From contig NW_004450567.1 in NCBI RefSeq assembly GCF_000321225.1, forward strand, positions 394,989 to 458,988: a DNA stretch of 64,000 bases, given 5' to 3'. The translations under genes were made by a program, and so were the position numbers. The stretch is from Odobenus rosmarus divergens (Eukaryota > Chordata > Mammalia > Carnivora > Odobenidae). Of this stretch, positions 46,501 through 56,309 are shown piece by piece (position 1 is the first letter of the stretch; every line of letters starts with the position of its first letter). The notes below the pieces were generated by a model that was not told where the DNA came from, did not search any database, and worked only from the letters and a program-made list of their open reading frames with translations.

Positions 46501-48392
46501 AAGGCCTATCCTACTTTCAACTTCAAATTTTCTCCAATTCAGATTGGTCTCCACCCAGTCAACTTTTCAAAGGGATAATGGTCAATCTTTCATTTATTGC
46601 CCAAGTAAATTCTGAACTTGAACTGAGACATAATACATTTCTCAACAGGATACTATATAATATTAATTAATTAATAAATTAATAATTAGTAAAGTATCTA
46701 AGATAATGAATCAATACATAACAACCAAGAAAAATACTTCAATATAGTTGGAGGAGCCAATTTGGAATGACTTGGGAAAGAAGGGTGACCTACATACACT
46801 ACAATTATTTACAAGGCACCACAAAACCATCTTGAATGACTTAGGGTTTTAAGAGGTACCAAAAACATTAAGCTATTTTCTCCTTTCTGGTTGCTACCTC
46901 TATAGTCTATAATCAAAAATAACTCAATAAAAAAAAAAAACATTTTAAGTAGGCTTTATTTGATTTGCTATTTTCACATACACAATTACTTATTTAAAAT
47001 TTGATTTTCAAAGGTCAAATTATGCAAACTTTCCCATTCCATATAAAAAAAATGTTTACATAAAAACTGTTTTTGGTTATCAAAAATATCACAGAAACAA
47101 AGAATATGCTTTAAAAAAAGATCATCTCAATTAAGAACCAGTACAGTAAATTCAACTGATAAACTGAAAAAGAAATCCTTTCAATGAATACTGAAGACAA
47201 AATAACTTTGAAAAGGCTGTTAGTCCAGTGCAAAGTTTGGACTTGTGAAGGAACACAAAGCCCATAAAAGAATGGGCTTTTCAGAAAGAGAAGTTCCGAA
47301 ATAGATGTTTTTGGATGGGGAAGGAAACTACTGAAGCTTTCTAATAATTACAAGTCTGTTTTATCTCAATTCTGCCTGTTCAGACAAAAGCAGAACTTAA
47401 TGCATCCATCTTTACAGTTTTCTTCATCACAGTGAAAAAATCTGAATTTTTAATGTTTTTAACTTATATGTTATTTCTGCTGAAACAAAGTAAAGTAAAT
47501 TCCTGTCTTCTCCCAAATTTATTTTCACATTTTTTAAGAGTGTTATTATCCTTTATTTCAGGGCAAGAGCATCTACAACCACTAGATGGCAACTACCTAC
47601 CGGGGACTACAGAAGTGTACCAGGCCTTTAAGAAAATTTTAAGTGTACAAAAATCTAAAAAGTTCACAAGTATTACAGTAGTTTTGCTTCCTGAAGAATA
47701 AAACAATTTTTAAGCTCAATTTTTAGGTAAAGGAAAGCACAAACTGGTCTTGTCATGCCTATCCTGAATCTTTATGTACTTCAGCATCTGCTCAATTTCC
47801 AGTAACAGTTATGAATGCAAAAGATACACAACTACACACACACACACAGAGTAGTGTTCTAATTGCTTATCAAGACATAAAAGATCAATAAGTTTCCATT
47901 ACGTGTTTGCATTTATGATTAATTCATATCTAACAGAAAATAATACAATTAAATAATGAATGACTTAGTAAATTTCCAAAGTAAACTTACTTTAGTATTA
48001 AAAGTAAGCAAACTTATTTGATATAAATGATACACTGATTTGTACAGTAATAAAATTTTCCAGTGAAAAGATAAAATGTTTTAAATTTAGTTTATAAAGT
48101 ACTAAACTATTTAAATAGATACATGTATTTAATTACCAGACAGCATAATGCAATAGTCGAACAAAACAATCTTCCTCAAAGGATATGGACTTCTCTACAA
48201 AAATGAAATAAGTGGTAAAAAAATTTTAATAAAATATAAATATTTTTAAAAGCAGGGCTTTTCTAACACATTGGGAATACAGACCTCAAATGACTGTTCC
48301 AGTGTGAAGTTAATGGTACAAATACAAGGTGTCGCATTCGGAGACAAACATTTATTGCAGGGACTAGAAGGGTCTGTTCCGGTATAATCAAT
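37335..48392 (-). CDS. TMEM30A: Cell cycle control protein 50A, exons 2-7 (5' end outside window)
   Basis: Beta subunit of P4-ATPase phospholipid flippases (for example ATP8A and ATP11 types), needed for their exit from the ER and for phosphatidylserine transport to the inner leaflet. Exons at 48285-48392, 46116-46223, 42682-42769, 41261-41404, 40019-40225 and 37335-37528 join in frame (849 bp, 282 residues plus stop). The ectodomain starts [15 protein letters not shown]. It has the cysteines expected to pair in CDC50 structures (four in exon 2, two in exon 4), sequons NFT, NDT, NES and NIT, and the conserved segments [21 protein letters not shown] and [20 protein letters not shown]. The second membrane helix (about 25 residues after GGKNPF) and a short cytosolic tail ending NTADITI complete it. 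Human is 361 residues, so about 79 N-terminal residues, with the first membrane helix, must lie in exon 1 to the right. No frame breaks were seen. Confidence 0.96.
37538..40010 (-). other. TMEM30A: TMEM30A intron 6
   Basis: Between exons 6 and 7. It holds a sense MIR at about 39280-39490 (AGTCATGGCCTTTGGAGTCA, CTTGGGTAAGTTACTTAAAT). Nothing else recognised; no CAN-SINE. The open frame 37781-38170 (minus) has no motif. Confidence 0.7.
40019..40225 (-). CDS. TMEM30A: TMEM30A coding exon 6
   Basis: 207 bp from [14 protein letters not shown] to YYLNITY, sharing split codons at both ends. Acceptor TTTAAG, donor GTATCC. Contains [19 protein letters not shown], strongly conserved in CDC50 proteins, and sequon NIT. 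Confidence 0.96.
40590..40779 (-). mobile_element. CAN-SINE in TMEM30A intron 5 (head-to-head pair, left)
   Basis: Reverse full-length copy with target duplication TTGCCTGCAGTTTT at 40575-40588 and 40780-40793. Relative to TMEM30A it is in sense orientation. Confidence 0.95.
40810..41009 (+). mobile_element. CAN-SINE in TMEM30A intron 5 (head-to-head pair, right)
   Basis: Forward full-length copy, 30 bp from the previous one. Duplication AAAGGTAATGGCTGA / AAAGGCAATGGCTGA (40795-40809, 41010-41024). Confidence 0.95.
41261..41404 (-). CDS. TMEM30A: TMEM30A coding exon 5
   Basis: 144 bp from [13 protein letters not shown] through LKERFK. Acceptor TTTAG, donor GTAAAA. Includes the invariant [11 protein letters not shown] segment and sequons NDT (split over the exon 4/5 junction) and NES. 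Confidence 0.96.
41765..42090. mobile_element. Diverged DNA-transposon relic in TMEM30A intron 4
   Basis: Left end CTGTACTGTCCAATATGGTA followed by CCACTAGCTACATGGCTACA, and right end near AGACAGTGCTGC, typical of an old hAT-like mammalian element. Family not assigned. Confidence 0.5.
42329..42559 (+). mobile_element. CAN-SINE in TMEM30A intron 4
   Basis: Forward copy of an older subtype (GTCTCAGGTCATGATCTCAT) with AAATAAAT-rich tail. Target duplication AAAGTTGCTC at 42319-42328 and 42560-42569. Confidence 0.94.
42682..42769 (-). CDS. TMEM30A: TMEM30A coding exon 4
   Basis: 88 bp encoding [20 protein letters not shown] through ANSMFN plus one base. Acceptor CATTAG, donor GTACGA. Holds the conserved APCG turn with two cysteines. 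Confidence 0.96.
43150..43290 (+). mobile_element. MIR in TMEM30A intron 3
   Basis: Sense MIR: AACTTTGGGCAAGTCCCTTA followed by TTTACCTGGGCTTCACTTAG. Confidence 0.65.
43460..44480 (-). mobile_element. L2 relics in TMEM30A intron 3, split by a CAN-SINE
   Basis: Two reverse L2 3' ends: about 43460-43575, and 43620 onward with CATGTGCTAAGCACTGGCAA and CTCATGAGCTTACAGTATAA. The second resumes after the SINE at 44160-44367. Confidence 0.72.
44160..44367 (+). mobile_element. CAN-SINE inside L2 in TMEM30A intron 3
   Basis: Forward full-length copy; tail has become (AAATT)n. Duplication AAAAGATCACTATAG at 44145-44159 and 44368-44382. Confidence 0.96.
44875..45118. mobile_element. Non-autonomous hAT-like DNA transposon relic
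   Basis: Contains GGCCAAATCCAGCCCACCAC, AAATAAAATTTTATTGGAAC and GTCAGAGACCATATGACCTG, the signature of a common old mammalian MER-type element. In TMEM30A intron 3. A related sequence in the other orientation lies at 62405-62530. Confidence 0.7.
45119..45665. other. TMEM30A: TMEM30A intron 3, unassigned part
   Basis: No repeat or exon recognised. Overlapping frames at 45379-45586 look non-coding. Confidence 0.5.
45668..45975 (+). mobile_element. Compound CAN-SINE: full copy plus extra 3' half
   Basis: A full-length forward copy (45670-45866) with poly(A) tail is followed at once by a second CAN-SINE 3' half (45869-45975, from GGGAGCCTGCTTCTCCCTCT to tail AAATAAAAAAATAAAATCTT). AGAAGGGA occurs before the first and between the two. 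Confidence 0.88.
46116..46223 (-). CDS. TMEM30A: TMEM30A coding exon 3
   Basis: 36 codons from [20 protein letters not shown] to GDSSALL. Acceptor CTCTAG, donor GTAAGT. Part of the extracellular/lumenal domain; NHRRYV is a CDC50 signature. Confidence 0.96.
46235..48275 (-). other. TMEM30A: TMEM30A intron 2
   Basis: No CAN-SINE and no confident repeat. A short CA run sits near 47835-47850. The open frame at 47432-47701 has no recognisable product. Confidence 0.6.
48285..48392 (-). CDS. TMEM30A: TMEM30A coding exon 2
   Basis: 36 codons from [10 protein letters not shown] to LEQSFE. Acceptor CTTACAG, donor GTCTGT (a weak donor). Contains four ectodomain cysteines and sequons NAT and NFT. This is the most 5' exon in the window. 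Confidence 0.95.
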
Positions 48393-48477
48393 CTGTAAGA
48401 GAAACATGTAAGTAAGCACTTCCTTGGAGAAAGTGGATACACTGTGAAATAACTTGCTATTAGAAGAAAAAAATGAG

Positions 48478-48655
48478 GGTGCCTGGGTGGTTCAGATAGT
48501 TAAGCGTCTGCCTTCGGCTCAGGTCATGATCCCAGGTCCTGGGATCGAGTCCCACATCGGGCTCCCTGCTCTGTGGGAAGCCTGCTTCTCCCTCTGCCTC
48601 TCTCTCTCTCTCTCTCTCTCAAGTAAATAAAAAAAAACTTTAAAAAAAAAAAAAA
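48478..48655 (+). mobile_element. CAN-SINE next to TMEM30A exon 2
   Basis: Forward copy starting 86 bp upstream (in gene sense) of exon 2. Duplication AGAAGAAAAAAATGAG at 48462-48477 and 48656-48671. Antisense to TMEM30A, so its tail places a polypyrimidine tract in the pre-mRNA. Confidence 0.94.
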
Positions 48656-49135
48656 AGAAGAAAAAAATGAGTCCAATGAAGCAACGTATAGCCCAGAAAA
48701 AAAGTTTTTAAGGTAATTTATTTTGACAACCTAAGGTAATAAAAACTGAAAAGAGTTCTATGTTATTCTACTAGCTCATCTTTCCATGTAAATTCCTGTC
48801 TCCTTTTTACCAGGAGCAATATATTTATGCATAAATTCAGATATAAAATTCTAACTGCATGATACATTAAGATTTAAATAGCTATATAAAGTCTAAATAG
48901 TTAAAATACCAAGTTGATACAGAGATCAGTAAATCAGTTTTGCTCTTAAATCTTCCAATCTTTAATACTTTTCAGTCACCTCAGCTTTCCATGGTACATT
49001 TTCAAATTAAAAAAAAAAAAACTAGTAGGTATCTCAAGAGCTACCATTTTCTTAAAAACTTGGTGTTGTAAAATAAAGAATTTGTCTTGTCTTTGTCCTG
49101 GTTTCCTGTCAGGGAGATTCTAAAACCCTTGGAAT

Positions 49136-49341
49136 GGGCACCTGGGTGGCTCAGTTGGTTAAGCGACTGCCTTCGGCTCAGGTCATGATCCTGGAGTCCC
49201 GGGATCGAGTCCCGCATCGGGCTCCCTGCTCGGCAGGGAGTCTGCTTCTCCCTCTGACCCTCCCGCCTCTCGTGCTCTCTCTCTCTCATTCTCTCTCTCT
49301 CAAATAAATAAAATCTTTAAAAAATAAATAAATAAATAAAA
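49136..49341 (+). mobile_element. CAN-SINE, full length
   Basis: Forward copy of the subtype with CTGGAGTCCCGGGATCGAGT. Duplication TAAAACCCTTGGAAT at 49121-49135 and 49342-49356. Confidence 0.96.
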
Positions 49342-49379
49342 TAAAACCCTTGGAATTTCTCCAAAGACAGGAGTGTATT

Positions 49380-50160
49380 TGTTTTTTATAAGCTCCTTGA
49401 TTCACACGCTGGAGTTTCTGCTAGAGACCGCCCAGGATAGGGGCTAGTCACCAGAAAGACTATATGTGATTAGGGACTTTGGCCCAGCCAACCCCCGGAG
49501 AGAAGGGAAAGGCTGGAAATTTAGTTCAATCATATAGGCCAATGTTCAATCAATCATGCCTGTGTCATGAAATGTCAAAAAAAACTCTGGAAACAGAAGC
49601 ACAGGGGTGCTTCCTGGTTGGTTAACCCATTGATGTGCCAGGAGAGTGATGTGCCCTGATTCTATAGGGAGAGGGCACAAGATTCTATACTCAGGACCCT
49701 CCCAGACCTCAACTTAACGTGTTGTCTTCATTTAGCTAGTCCCAATTTATGTTGTTTACAATAAAACTGTAATCCTAAGTATAGCACTTCCCTGAGTTAA
49801 CTCATTCTAGCAAATTACTGAAACTGAGAAGGATCACAAGAACCCCAGATTTATAGCCAATTGGTCAGAAGTATAGATGGCCTGGAGACCTCTAAACTTG
49901 CAACTGGCATCTGAAGGAAAGTGTGGTGGTGGGAGGAGGGGGGTTTAGAAAGCCCCTGGATTTGCAGCTAGTTGACCAGAAGTGTGGGTAGCCTGGGGAC
50001 CTAACTTGCAGCTGGTGTCTAAAGTGGTGGCAATCTGGTTGGGAACCATGCCCTTACAGCTGTGGAGTCTGATGCTATTTCAGGGTGGTTAGTATCAGAA
50101 TTGAATTGCAGTACACCAGCTGGTAGTAGAAAACCTGGCCTGATAGCTAATATGAGCCTT
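49380..50160. other. TMEM30A intron 1, possible diverged LTR
   Basis: Includes two similar segments near 49845-49930 and 49960-50040 (GACCAGAAGTGTGGGTAGCC and a related form). This suggests a decayed internal duplication or LTR end. Not assigned. Confidence 0.35.
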
Positions 50161-50164
50161 TTTT

Positions 50165-51325
50165 TCCATTATAAGAATTTTTTAAAAACAGATTTTATTT
50201 TTTTAGAGCAGTTTTAGGCTCACAGCAAAACTGAGTGGAAAGTACAGAGTTTCCATATACTTCCTGCCCCCATACATATACAAGCCTACCAATTATCAGT
50301 ATCTCCCACCAAAGCGGTAGATTTGTTACAACTGATGATCCTACTTGACACATCATGAGCACCCGCAGGCCAGAGGTTAAAATAAGATTCCTTCTCGGGG
50401 CGCCTGGGTGGCTCAGTCATTAAGCGTCTGCCTTCGGCTCAGGTCATGATCCCAGGGTCCTGGGATCAAGCCCCGAATCGGGTTCCCCGATCCTTGGGAA
50501 GCCTGCTTTTCCCTCTCCCACCCGCCCCTGCTTGTGTTCCCTCCCTCGCTGTGTCTCTCTCTGTCAAATAAATGAATAAAATCTTTAAAAAAAAAATTCA
50601 TTCTTGATGTTGTACATTTCATGGGGTTTGACAAATGTATAATGACATGTATATACCATTATTGTATCAATTATTTTATGGTCTTAAAAATCCTTTGTAC
50701 TCTACCTATTCATCCCTCCCTCCCCTAACCACTGGCAACCACTGATCTTTTTACTGTCTCCACAGTTGTTCCTTTTCCAGAATGTTGTATAGTTGGAATC
50801 ACACAGTACGTAGCCTATTTGGATTGGCCTCTTTCACTTAATAATATGCATTTAAGGTTACTCCATGTCTTTTCATGGCTTGATAGAACATTTCTTTTTA
50901 GCATTGAACATTATTCCATTTTCTGGATGCAACACAAATTTATCCATTCACCTACTAAAGGACATCTTGGTTGCTTCCAAGTTTGGGCAATTATGAGTAA
51001 AACAACTATAAACATCCGTGTGCAGGTTTTGTGTGAACCTAAGTTTTCAGCCCATTTGAGTCAATTACAAGGCGTAGGAATGCTGGATTGTATGGTAAGA
51101 GCATGCTTAGTTTTGTTAAGAGGCTGCCAAACTATCTATACTATTTTGCATTCCCACCAGCTGTGAATGAGTTCCTGTTGTTCCACATCCTCACTAGCAT
51201 GTGCTGCTGTCAGGTTTTTGGATTTTCACCATCCTAATAGGTGTACAGTGGTATCTTGTTTTAATTTACAATTCTCTGATGATATATGTTAAGCATCTTT
51301 CATATACTACTTGCTATCTGTATAT
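50165..51325 (-). mobile_element. Old L1 (ORF2 end and 3' UTR) split by a CAN-SINE
   Basis: Reverse old-L1 sequence: TTTTTAGAGCAGTTTTAGGC, then after the SINE GACAAATGTATAATGACATG and TTTTCATGGCTTGATAGAAC. Ends near the MaLR element. Inactive. Confidence 0.82.
50397..50594 (+). mobile_element. CAN-SINE inside an old L1
   Basis: Forward copy. Flanking ATTCCTTCT / ATTCATTCT is an imperfect target duplication. The L1 resumes to its right. Confidence 0.93.
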
Positions 51326-52622
51326 TAGGGACAAAATGTATCCTCCCAAAATTCAGTGTTGAAGCACTAATTTTCAATGTGGTTATATTTGGAGGTGGGG
51401 CTGTTGGAAGACAATTAGATTTAGATGAGGTCCTGAAGGTAGGGCCCCCCATGATGGGATTAGTGTCCTTATGAGCAGAGACCAGAGCTCTCTTTCTCGC
51501 TCCCGGTCCCGTGAGAACAAAGTGAGAAGGCAGCATCTGCAAGTGAGGAAGAGGGTCCTCACCAGGAACTGAATCTACCAGCACCTTGATCTTAGACTAC
51601 CCAGACTCCAAAACCATGAGAAATAAATGTGTTATTTAAGCCACCCAGTCTGTGTTTTCTGTTCTGTTTTTTTGTTTTGTTTTGTAGCAGCCCAAGCTAA
51701 AACAGAGTGTGGTACTAAAAAGTGGGTGTTGCTGTAACAAACACCTACAAAGATAGAAGTGGCTTTGGAACTGTGTAAGGGGTAGAGGCTGGAAGAGATA
51801 TAGACATTAAGGATAATGACAGCAGCCATGAAAGAGCCTTGGGGCAAGACTGTCTGGCCCAGTGGGTCCTGAAGGTAGAAGAGCATCAAACCAAGGAGGA
51901 TTACACTTGAGCCTTAAGATCTAATAGTATTTACCTTGCTAGATTTTGAAGACTTGCTTAGAACTTGTCACCCCTTTTTTCCTCTAATTTTCTCCCCTTT
52001 CAAATGGGAATGTCTATGCTCTGTCAGTTTCCCCATTGTGTTTTGGAAGCACATAACTTATCTGGTTAAATAGGTTCACAGTTGGAAAGACATTTTGTCT
52101 CAGGATGAACATACAAGTGCCACCCATATCTGATTTAACTGATATTTAGATGAGACTTTAGAGTTGATGCTGGAATGAGCTGAGACTTCAGGGGGTTGTT
52201 GGGATGAAATCAAAGTATATTTTGCATACAAGAAGGACATGAATTTGAGGAGCAAAAGGGTGGAATGTATAGACTGCATGTGTCCCCCCAAAATTTATAT
52301 GTTGCAGCCCTAACCTCCAATATGATAGTATTTGGAGGTGGGGCTTTGGGAGGTAATTAGATTTAGATGAGGTCCTAAGAGTGGGGTCCCTGTGACAGGA
52401 TTGGTGTCCTTAATAAAAAGAAGAGAGACCAAAGCTCTCTTTCTGCCATGGTAAGGACATAGCAAGAAGGCGACCTCCTACAAGCTCGGAAGAGAAAGGA
52501 AATCAATCTACCAGCACCATGATCTTAGACTTCTCTGCTTCAAAAACTGTGCGAAATGACTATCTGTTGTTTAAGCCACCTAGTCTATGGTCTTTTGTTA
52601 CAAGAGCCCAAACTAAGATACT
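51325..52622 (+). mobile_element. MaLR element with two LTRs and a shortened internal region
   Basis: 5' LTR about 51325-51708 and 3' LTR about 52262-52622, same orientation, both with GGTGGGGCT, GATTTAGATGAGGTCCT and GTTTAAGCCACC-like blocks. The internal region (about 51709-52261) has MaLR-type sequence: AAGTGGGTGTTGCTGTAACA, GTGGCTTTGGAACTGTGTAA, AAGCACATAACTTATCTGGT. At roughly 550 bp it is much shorter than usual and has no coding capacity. Confidence 0.82.
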
Positions 52623-53554
52623 GTGTATCTTCTTGGGTGAGATATCTTTTCAGGTCTTTTGCCCAATTTTTAATGGGGTTTTTCATTTTCTTATTGCTGA
52701 GTATTAAGGGTTCCTTGCATATTTTGGATAATAGTCCTTTAATAGTCCTTTATCCTCGGATGATAGTCCTTTTAAAAATGTATTTTTCTACTCTGTGGCT
52801 TGGAGAAGTTAGACACCTAACTAAAACAAGCTAAAAACACAGGTCTCCTAAATGAAGAGAGGCAAAGCATATGTAATTTATACTACGCCTGCTGGGCCAC
52901 AGCTTTCCGCTCAGGGCCTATTCATGCACAATATCCCACTTAAAAGCCAAGTTTTATGATTCTGAGGAGATGAAAGATGAGACCATTTAGAAGATAGAAC
53001 TGTATTTTAAAATCTATATTAAGCTATACTGAAATTTTTTTCAATTTTTATTTAAAAAAACTGCACATTTTTGCTTTTTTAATACTAATTTAAGGATTTA
53101 AAAAAAAGCTGCCAGCTGTGCCTATTACCATATTGTACGCCTTTGAACAAAAACCTCTCAAATCACTCTCTTTCAGCTTAGTTTCTAGGGCAAAGTAGGA
53201 AAGAAAGATTACTAATTGTGATTAAGCAAGGATATTTATTATTTATTTGAACAAAAATAATTAATATGATGGAATGTGAAGTCTAATAAATTACACTACA
53301 GTATATTAAAACTGAACATTTTATTGGAGCCAAGAATAAGGGGGGATAGCTATAACATTTTCATTACAATCTTTTGATATAGTTTTCCAAATGTACAAAA
53401 AATTGGCATGTCTTTTGATCTCAAGAAAATCTGAAAGGAATTTTTAAAAAAACCATTATCATTAACATATTAAGCATTACTACATGTAAGGCATAACATA
53501 TGGTACAGAATAGATACAAAAGCAATCATACCTAAACTTCAATATTGTTTATAC

Positions 53555-53745
53555 ATTCCTTTCTATTACACACATACTGTATTTCATCTGATTCTCACCA
53601 AAATCCTATATTGTTATTTCCACTGTACATAAAAAGAACACATTCAGAAACCTGCCTAAGGTCACACAAATAGCAACAGCTTGCACTAGGCTAAAACCAA
53701 GCATTTCTGACCCCAAGCCCAAGTTTCTTTTACTGAACTGCTTTT
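53555..53745 (-). mobile_element. MIR
   Basis: Reverse MIR: CTGATTCTCACCAAAATCCT, CTGCCTAAGGTCACACAAAT, TTTCTGACCCCAAGCCCAAG. Confidence 0.8.
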
Positions 53746-53904
53746 TCCAAAGAATCATCAGTCTCCTTTGCTCTGTAGAAGAATACTTAAAGGGCACAGG
53801 TATATTTCGGACAATGAGCATAAACATTTTGGATTTATGGACAGTTTTCATATTGGAAGAAAATAAGGCTAAAGAAGGTAAACTGGAGCCATAATGATAC
53901 TCTG

Positions 53905-53959
53905 TGTTTTACTGGAGCCAAAGTCAGCTGCTCAACCAACTGAGCGACCCAGGCACCCC
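53905..53959 (-). mobile_element. CAN-SINE head fragment
   Basis: Only the reverse 5' end (CCAACTGAGCGACCCAGGCA) is present. Confidence 0.75.
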
Positions 53960-54059
53960 AAGGATTTTACTTCTAATTCAATCAGTGAGTTTCAATTTCA
54001 CACTTGGAAATGATAAATTAATGAATTAGGTAATAATGTAAATTACCTTTAAAGAAAGG

Positions 54060-54190
54060 ACAGCAATAGCAAAACTAGCTATTATTTCCCAAATGTCTTC
54101 TCCATGCCAGAACTGCTCTTAACCTTTTACAGAGAGGAAACTGAAATTCAGAGGTTAAATAACTGCCCCAAACCAAAAGGCTGGTATGTG
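54060..54190 (-). mobile_element. MIR
   Basis: Reverse MIR with TTTTACAGAGAGGAAACTGA followed by TCAGAGGTTAAATAACTGCC. Confidence 0.8.
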
Positions 54191-54199
54191 ACTAAATGA

Positions 54200-54538
54200 G
54201 TTTCCTCGGGCTGTTGTAACAAATTGCCACAAACTGGGTGTCTTACAACAACGTGAAATTTATTCTCTCACAATTCTGGAGGCTAGAAGTCTGAATGCAA
54301 GGAGTCAGCAGGGCTATACCCCCTCTGGGACTCTGGGTAGATTCCTTCCTTGCCTCCTTCTAGCTTCTGGTAGTGGCCGTCAATTCTTGGTGTTCTTTGA
54401 CTTGCATCTGCATCACTCCACCTCTGCCTCTATTGCGACATGATTCTCCCTATGTCTCTGTCTCCACATCACCTTCCCTCTGTGAATGTCTGTCTCTTCT
54501 TATAAGGACACCAGTCATATTGGATAGGAGCCCACACT
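54200..54538 (-). mobile_element. MLT2-type ERVL LTR
   Basis: Reverse-oriented MLT2 landmarks: GGGCTGTTGTAACAAATTGC, ACAATTCTGGAGGCTAGAAG, CTTATAAGGACACCAGTCAT. Abuts a CAN-SINE 3' fragment (about 54540-54605). Confidence 0.78.
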
Positions 54539-54695
54539 TTCTCTCTGCTCCCCCCTCCTTGCTCTCTCTCAAATAAACTAATAAAATCTCTCAAATAAAG
54601 AATAAAATTGGCGTCGATTGTGAATATGCTGATGTTTTAAACAATACCAAATCTTCACATTTTTCAACTTAACGACAAATTAAAAATGACTTTGT

Positions 54696-54730
54696 TGGGG
54701 TGCCTGGGTGGCTCAGTCAATTAAGTGTCT
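54696..54730 (+). mobile_element. CAN-SINE head cut off by an LTR
   Basis: GGGTGCCTGGGTGGCTCAGT and AATTAAGTGTCTG, then the sequence leaves the SINE. No SINE body is found after the adjoining LTR. Confidence 0.85.
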
Positions 54731-55319
54731 GGTTATGCTTCCCTAAAAACTTACTTTAAGAAAGTCAATAATGATAGTTCATTGAATCCCTTAATCTCAC
54801 ACCCAACAGTTGTCTTAGATACCTGTAAATAGTACTGAAAGAGGACTTATTTCAACTACCTTCATTTTGACCTCAGTCTATACTTTCTAATTGATTAAGT
54901 TCTTTCCAGCTTATCACTTAACTCAAGCAAAAGACCCTACAGGAAAAGCATCCCCATGATTGGGAACAAAATTACCCCCTCAGCAATAAGGACTGCCCTG
55001 AGCCAGCAAGACCAGCATGACTGACTCCCAAGACAATGACTCACCTGACCTTTACTGCCCACCTGCATGTACACCCACTGACCTTTGTCCCACATTTTCC
55101 TTATATAAACCTAGAAGTATTTTCAACACTTTGGAGATAGCCTTTGGGAAACTAGTCCACTTCCGTCCTGTGTTGGCCACACTGAAATAGATTCTTTTCT
55201 TGTTTCACCACCACTCCTCTTTCTTCTGTCTTTGGATTTTGTCAGCGGCAACTGGCCGAATCTGATCTATTTGGGACCCCTGGAAACAGGTGCTCTTGCA
55301 CCCCTGTGCCCTGGCTACA
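54730..55319 (+). mobile_element. Solo ERV LTR
   Basis: Promoter-like TTATATAAACC at about 55102, followed by R/U5-like sequence, and right end GGCTACA. No retroviral genes adjoin. Family not assigned. L2-like sequence (about 55340-55470) follows. Confidence 0.6.
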
Positions 55320-55545
55320 GTATCACCACTGTCCCAAGCATCCAAGTTCAAAAATCTCAACATCAACTTTAGCATTAGCCTCCAAGTTTTGCCAATTCTT
55401 CCTTAGCAATATATTTAGTATCCCTGAATTTGACTCTCATTGTTTCCACTACAGATCAAACTTTGAGACCTCATGCTAGTATTTTTAAAGGGAGGAGGAA
55501 AGTACATTATATCTTTTTAAAAAATTAAGTTAAAAAATTCTTTTT

Positions 55546-55735
55546 GGGGCACCTGGGTGGCTGAGATGGTTAAGCATCTGCCTTCGGCTCAGGTCAGGAT
55601 CCCAGGGTCCTGGGATCGAGCCCCACATCGGGCTCCCTGTTCTGCGGGAAGCCTGCTTCTCCCTCTCCCACTGCCTCTGCTTGTATTCCCTCTCTCTCTG
55701 TGTGTCTCTATCAAATAAATAAAATCTTTAAAAAA
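55546..55735 (+). mobile_element. CAN-SINE, full length
   Basis: Forward copy GGGGCACCTGGGTGGCTGAG to AAATAAATAAAATCTTTAAA. The duplication is obscured by T-rich flanks. Confidence 0.92.
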
Positions 55736-55749
55736 AAATTTTTTTTTTT

Positions 55750-56300
55750 CAAAACTAAACATAATTGTATATAATGTGAGACCTGAGAACTTAGAACAAT
55801 AGCCAACTTAGTGTATTGATGAACAATGCTATTAGATGCTATAATATAATCATTCTTAAATAAATTTCAATTAAATTTAGAAATTAAACTACAAATCCAT
55901 GTAATGGTTGGTCTATGGTTTCCAATTTTTCAGAACTAATATGTATACAACAGCACTTTCTTTTAAAATAAACCTCAAAAAAGCCTGTGTTTGTGTACAG
56001 GAGCAGGGGATGTATTTTATGCCATTTTTAAAATTATGCACCCTCCTCCTTGCTCCAACATTTGCCAGTCAACCTGTTTGCTAAATTTTCAGCACTCTCT
56101 AGATGACTATTCAACAGGCAAATTTGTTTTGCCTTTAGACATGGGTGGATATCATATTAATACAAGTTTCACCTTGTAACCTGTAACACTTTCCTTGGCT
56201 AATTTCAATAACTCCTTCAGAAACACATTACCATTCAGATGATCAATAAACTCTCAATAAACGGTTTTAAAATTTCTTGATTATACTCATTCAGTTTAAT
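55750..56300. other. TMEM30A intron 1, nothing recognised
   Basis: AT-rich. The open frame 55991-56179 has no product I recognise. Confidence 0.4.
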
Positions 56301-56309
56301 TAATTTGTT

